Source of the DNA: Pseudomonas sp. SG20056
GTDB lineage: Bacteria > Pseudomonadota > Gammaproteobacteria > Pseudomonadales > Pseudomonadaceae
Length of the DNA stretch: 64,000 nucleotides
Assembly: GCF_031764535.1 (NCBI RefSeq)
Contig: NZ_CP134499.1
Coordinates: 868,001-932,000 of the forward strand
Direction: 5' to 3'
The translations under genes and the position numbers were made by a program. Positions 61,107 to 64,000 of the stretch are shown here, in pieces; position 1 is the stretch's first letter, and each line of letters opens with the position of its first letter. The notes below the pieces were generated by a model. The model searched no databases, had not been told where the DNA came from, and worked only from the letters and a program-made list of their open reading frames with translations.

Positions 61107-61625
61107 CAAGTGGTGCTCCCCAAAGTGCTGAATTATCGTTTTAAACCTGTCTGAGTGGTCAGGCTGTCGGAGCTTGAGCAAGAACAAGGCCAAGTCCTGC
61201 ATTTGCTCACGACGCCACCACTAGAGCGCTGCGGGCGCGCACTCTAGTGGTTTCCAGGGGAATGTAAATACGCTGCATGCACTGATAACTGACCGGCTGG
61301 ACAGATTCAGCTTTAAGTTGGTGCGTGGTGGCGCAAAGCAGAACACTTTGATGCGCCGCTCCGGTCAAAATCGATCAGCTAGTTTTGTGCGACTGAAAAG
61401 TCCTAGCGTAGCGTGACGGTAGTCTTATTCCTGCACGATGCGCGCATCTGCCCTACATTTCGCCTCAGTAACTGGCTGATTGTTCGCTTGGTAGCACTCA
61501 CGCAGAATGCGCCGCGCGTTTGGGGCTGGCCAGTCGGTTGCCAGGCGTTGCACGATAACCATACCAAGCCAGGGAGCGGTTTCTGTCAGTTGTACCGGGG
61601 TGTGCCCCGTCTGAGGAGTCTGTAA
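61107..61625. other. 519-nt gene-free region between the Tsx-like and NarL-type genes
   Basis: A hairpin with perfect arms CCACTAGAG (61218-61226) and CTCTAGTGG (61242-61250) lies about 115 nt before the Tsx-like start. The rest shows a GAGGAG ribosome site for the regulator and AT patches near 61125 and 61370. A 71-codon open frame ending at 61625 has no visible support. Nothing else was recognised. Confidence 0.5.
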
Positions 61626-62267
61626 ATGTCTGCGCGGGTTGTATTGGTCGATGATCATGAGCTGGTGCGAGCGGGTATTCGCTCGTTGCTGATCGAGGCC
61701 GGATATGAGGTGGTGGCCGAGGGCAGTGATGGTGATCAGGTCGAGGCCTTGGTCGAACGCCATCAGCCGGATGTGCTGCTGCTCGACCTGACCATGCGCC
61801 GCTGTTCGGGGCTGGAGGCGCTGACCACTGTGCGCTCGCGCTGGCCGGTGCTGCCGGTGATTCTGTTGTCTATGCATGACACCCGCGACTATGTGCTCAA
61901 GGCCATGCAGATGGGCGCCAGCGGTTATCTGCTCAAGGATGCGGCAGTGATTGAGCTGCAGCTTGCCCTGCAATCGGTATTGGGCGGCCACCGTTACCTC
62001 AGCCCGCGGGTGGCCGGACAGGTGATTGATGCGGCCTCCGGGCGCAGCGGCGAAGACCCGCTTGAGTTGCTCACCAGCCGCCAGCAGGAAGTGCTGTACT
62101 GGCTGGCCAAGGGTAAGAGCAACAAAGAAGTGGCGTTTATCCTCAACCTTAGCGTGAAGACTGTGGACACCCACCGTGCACAGATCATGGAGCGCCTGGC
62201 CATTCGCGACCTGGCCGGCCTGGTGATGTATGCCTTACGCCGCGGCATTATCAAGCTTGACGAGTAA
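61626..62267 (+). CDS. NarL/FixJ-type response regulator
   Basis: A 213-residue two-component regulator: receiver domain (VVLVDDHELVRAGIRSLL, phospho-Asp in DVLLLDLTMRRCSG, VILLSMHD, GYLLKDAA) and a LuxR-type DNA-binding helix-turn-helix (about 148-205, LTSRQQEVLYWLAKGKSNKEVAFILNLSVKTVDTHRAQIMERL). No sensor kinase is adjacent. GAGGAG lies about 9 nt before the ATG. The chemoreceptor gene starts 247 nt later on the same strand but probably has its own promoter. Confidence 0.93.
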   Translation: MSARVVLVDDHELVRAGIRSLLIEAGYEVVAEGSDGDQVEALVERHQPDVLLLDLTMRRCSGLEALTTVRSRWPVLPVILLSMHDTRDYVLKAMQMGASGYLLKDAAVIELQLALQSVLGGHRYLSPRVAGQVIDAASGRSGEDPLELLTSRQQEVLYWLAKGKSNKEVAFILNLSVKTVDTHRAQIMERLAIRDLAGLVMYALRRGIIKLDE

Positions 62268-62514
62268 ACCCCCGCTTTCTGTCTAGGTAGATTTACCTGC
62301 GCCCACCGGTAAATCACTGATAAGCCTTTTGACGTCAATTTTATAAGCTCCCCTCTGAGCGATGGCAGTCGGCCATCTGCTGGCTTATGGCCATTATCTG
62401 GGTGGTCGCTCGCTGATACTTCGAGCCTGACCTATAGTTTTTTCGGCGCGCGCATTTGTGTTTCGCCACGGCCGGTTTGTGCGGTGACTTCCTTCGTCAG
62501 TACCGAGAGTGTTC

Positions 62515-63648
62515 ATGATCAAGCATCCGCGACTGATTGCTTATGCTTCGCGCCCCTGGTTGGTAGCCGGCGTCGCTCTATTGCCTGCGGCCTGTTTGTT
62601 GCTCGCCAGCGTCTGGTGGCATGGCCTGTTGGCGGCCGGCGTGTTGCTGGTGTGGCTATGGTTCCTGGTCTCCAGCCCGGCGGTCGAGCAAGCGACGCTT
62701 GAGCCTCAGGTATCGGCGCAGGCACTGGGCGAGGTGCAAAGTAGCCTGGCGGCGATGCGCGAACTGCTTGATGCGGTACTGCCGTTGTGGATGCGTCATA
62801 TCGAGCTGGTCAACGGCCAGACGTCCAGCGCCGCTGGTGGCCTGACCGAGAAATTTATCAGCATGAGCCAGCAGATCAGCCAGGCGCTGGATCTCGGTGC
62901 AGATGAAGGCGGTGGCGGGGTGTTCGAAGTGCTGCGCAGCGCCCAGGTCGAGCTGCCGCATGCGGTGAAGATGCTCGACGACACTCAGGGCGAACGCGAG
63001 CGTTTTCTGGTGGAAATCCGCGAACTCAGTCGTTTTGTTACCGAGTTGCATGGCATGGCCGAGGATGTCGCCAAGATCGCCTCGCAGACCAACCTGCTGG
63101 CACTCAACGCTGCTATCGAAGCGGCACGAGCTGGTGAGGCCGGGCGCGGTTTCTCGGTGGTCGCCGACGAGGTGCGCAAGCTGTCGTCGATGTCCGGCGA
63201 GACCGGCACCAAGATCACCGAAAAAGTACAGGTCATGGGCCGCTCCATGGAATCCATGGTGGCGCGGGCCGAGCAGATGGACAGCAGCAGCCACGCCAGC
63301 ATCGAGGCCGCCGAACGCATCGTCGGCAAGGTGCTCGGTGAACTGGGCGATGGCGTAGCGCAGCTGGAACAGCGCCTGCAGATGCTTCAGGAAAACAGCC
63401 GCGAGGTCGAGCAGACGGTCAACGCGGTATTGGTTGACCTGCAGTTCCAGGATCGCGTCAGCCAGATCATTTCGCATATCAGCGAGGACATGCAGCGCCT
63501 GCGCGACAGCCTCGCCGAGCCGGTGGTGCCGGCCAGCCGCGATTGGCTGCGGCGCCTGGAGTCGAGTTACACCACCCTGGAGCAGCAGCGCGTGCACAGC
63601 GGTCAGCGTGCCGCCAGTGTCGAGCAATCCTCGGTCACCTTCTTTTAA
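62515..63648 (+). CDS. Chemoreceptor-like protein without a ligand-binding domain
   Basis: A 377-residue protein with two close N-terminal membrane segments (about 14-30 and 35-50, only a few residues exposed), a coiled coil and the chemoreceptor signalling tip [43 protein letters not shown] (about 185-225), then an extended C-terminal helix with [13 protein letters not shown], typical of one subclass of Pseudomonas receptors. No HAMP or periplasmic domain is visible. ATG 62515 is used; GTG two codons earlier is possible. It is 30 nt before cheY, so it belongs to a chemosensory operon continuing to the right. Confidence 0.9.
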   Translation: MIKHPRLIAYASRPWLVAGVALLPAACLLLASVWWHGLLAAGVLLVWLWFLVSSPAVEQATLEPQVSAQALGEVQSSLAAMRELLDAVLPLWMRHIELVNGQTSSAAGGLTEKFISMSQQISQALDLGADEGGGGVFEVLRSAQVELPHAVKMLDDTQGERERFLVEIRELSRFVTELHGMAEDVAKIASQTNLLALNAAIEAARAGEAGRGFSVVADEVRKLSSMSGETGTKITEKVQVMGRSMESMVARAEQMDSSSHASIEAAERIVGKVLGELGDGVAQLEQRLQMLQENSREVEQTVNAVLVDLQFQDRVSQIISHISEDMQRLRDSLAEPVVPASRDWLRRLESSYTTLEQQRVHSGQRAASVEQSSVTFF

Positions 63649-63678
63649 CGCAACTTCAGAACCACAGGATGCAGAGTA

Positions 63679-64000
63679 ATGGGAAAGACGGTCTTGGTAG
63701 TGGATGACTCGACCAGTTTTCGGCAAGTTGTTGGCATTGCCCTCAAGGGCGCCGGTTACGACGTGCTGGAGGCCTGTGACGGCAAGGACGCACTGAGCAA
63801 GCTGGACGGTCGCAAGATCAACCTGATTGTCTCGGACGTGAACATGCCGAACATGGACGGTATCACCTTCGTCAAATCGGCCAAGCAGCTGCCGGCCTAC
63901 AAGTTCACCCCGGTGATCATGCTCACCACCGAGGCGGGTGAGGCGAAGAAAGCCGAAGGCAAGGCCGCCGGCGTGCGTGCCTGGGTGGTCAAGCCCTTTC
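63679..64000 (+). CDS. CheY-like response regulator (partial, right edge)
   Basis: The first 107 residues of a stand-alone receiver are visible. VLVVDDSTSFRQVVGIAL gives the acidic pocket, LIVSDVNMPNMDG the phospho-Asp (about 54), IMLTTEA the Thr switch and VVKPF the Lys. It is the usual size of CheY and follows the receptor-like gene by 30 nt. The next genes, probably CheA/CheW as in P. aeruginosa chemotaxis cluster II (PA0173-PA0179), would lie beyond the window. Confidence 0.92.
   Translation, partial: MGKTVLVVDDSTSFRQVVGIALKGAGYDVLEACDGKDALSKLDGRKINLIVSDVNMPNMDGITFVKSAKQLPAYKFTPVIMLTTEAGEAKKAEGKAAGVRAWVVKPF

Noticed and set aside
61413..61625. A 70-codon open frame just upstream of the NarL-type regulator
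   Set aside because: No ribosome site, no domain or signal pattern, and it spans the regulator's leader and ribosome site.

Overview
The window is a high-GC chromosomal segment of a gamma-proteobacterium, almost certainly a Pseudomonas (probably a P. mendocina/P. alcaligenes-like lineage; the species is a guess). The evidence is gene order and families typical of Pseudomonas: bauR-bauA-bauC, an OprC-type copper receptor with PCu(A)C and DUF2946 neighbours, a CueR/CopA/CopZ block and an adenine deaminase/2OG-oxygenase/BMP-transporter cluster. It also carries five inverted pairs of a Pseudomonas-type REP sequence. No rRNA, tRNA, CRISPR array, transposase or prophage was recognised.

Layout. 1-2.4 kb: a histone-deacetylase-like amidohydrolase cut by the left edge, TesB thioesterase and a HAD phosphatase. 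2.4-5.7 kb: copper efflux, copA-cueR facing copZ, each with a CueR-type promoter; between the promoters lie two tandem copies of a structured 64-bp repeat core. 5.7-12.3 kb: a TetR repressor divergent from an RND adaptor/pump pair, an MFS exporter and a 59-residue gene. 12.4-16.7 kb: a PAS/GAF sensor, an MDR oxidoreductase with an ABM-domain gene, and a divergent LysR regulator. 16.8-25.1 kb: a copper-acquisition block (DUF2946, TonB receptor, PepSY membrane protein, PCu(A)C, second DUF2946, OprC) followed by a small PepSY protein and cytochrome b561. The PepSY membrane gene carries a third copy of the repeat, inserted in frame.

25.1-32.3 kb: purine salvage on the minus strand (ABC ATPase, two permeases, BMP binding protein, 2OG-Fe(II) oxygenase, adenine deaminase). 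32.5-36.2 kb: a RutR-like TetR regulator with an IMPACT-family gene, an NTT/MFS-like carrier and a Tat-exported aldo/keto reductase. 36.4-41.5 kb: beta-alanine catabolism (bauR, bauA, bauC) plus a gamma-glutamyl-GABA hydrolase. 41.6-44.0 kb: an AT-rich OLD-family ATPase/Toprim nuclease beside an inverted pair of about 200-bp non-coding repeats; this is the clearest accessory spot.

44-55 kb: envelope and secreted proteins (lipoproteins, a chemoreceptor with a FliA-like promoter, a beta-barrel protein, an aspzincin protease, a FimV N-terminal-only protein, endonuclease I). 55-59 kb: a minus-strand signalling operon (molybdopterin-fold periplasmic protein, diguanylate cyclase, receiver, CheC) next to a periplasmic solute-binding protein. 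59-61 kb: PhnA/YjdM, a LEA-type lipoprotein and a Tsx-like channel. 61.6-64 kb: a NarL-type response regulator, a chemoreceptor with no sensor domain and a CheY cut by the right edge.

Two themes stand out. Copper is handled both ways: CueR-controlled export and chaperoning at 2.4-5.7 kb, and TonB-dependent import at 17-24 kb. Structured repeats are frequent and of several families; the 64-bp-core element, with one copy read through in frame inside a protein, is the least expected feature.
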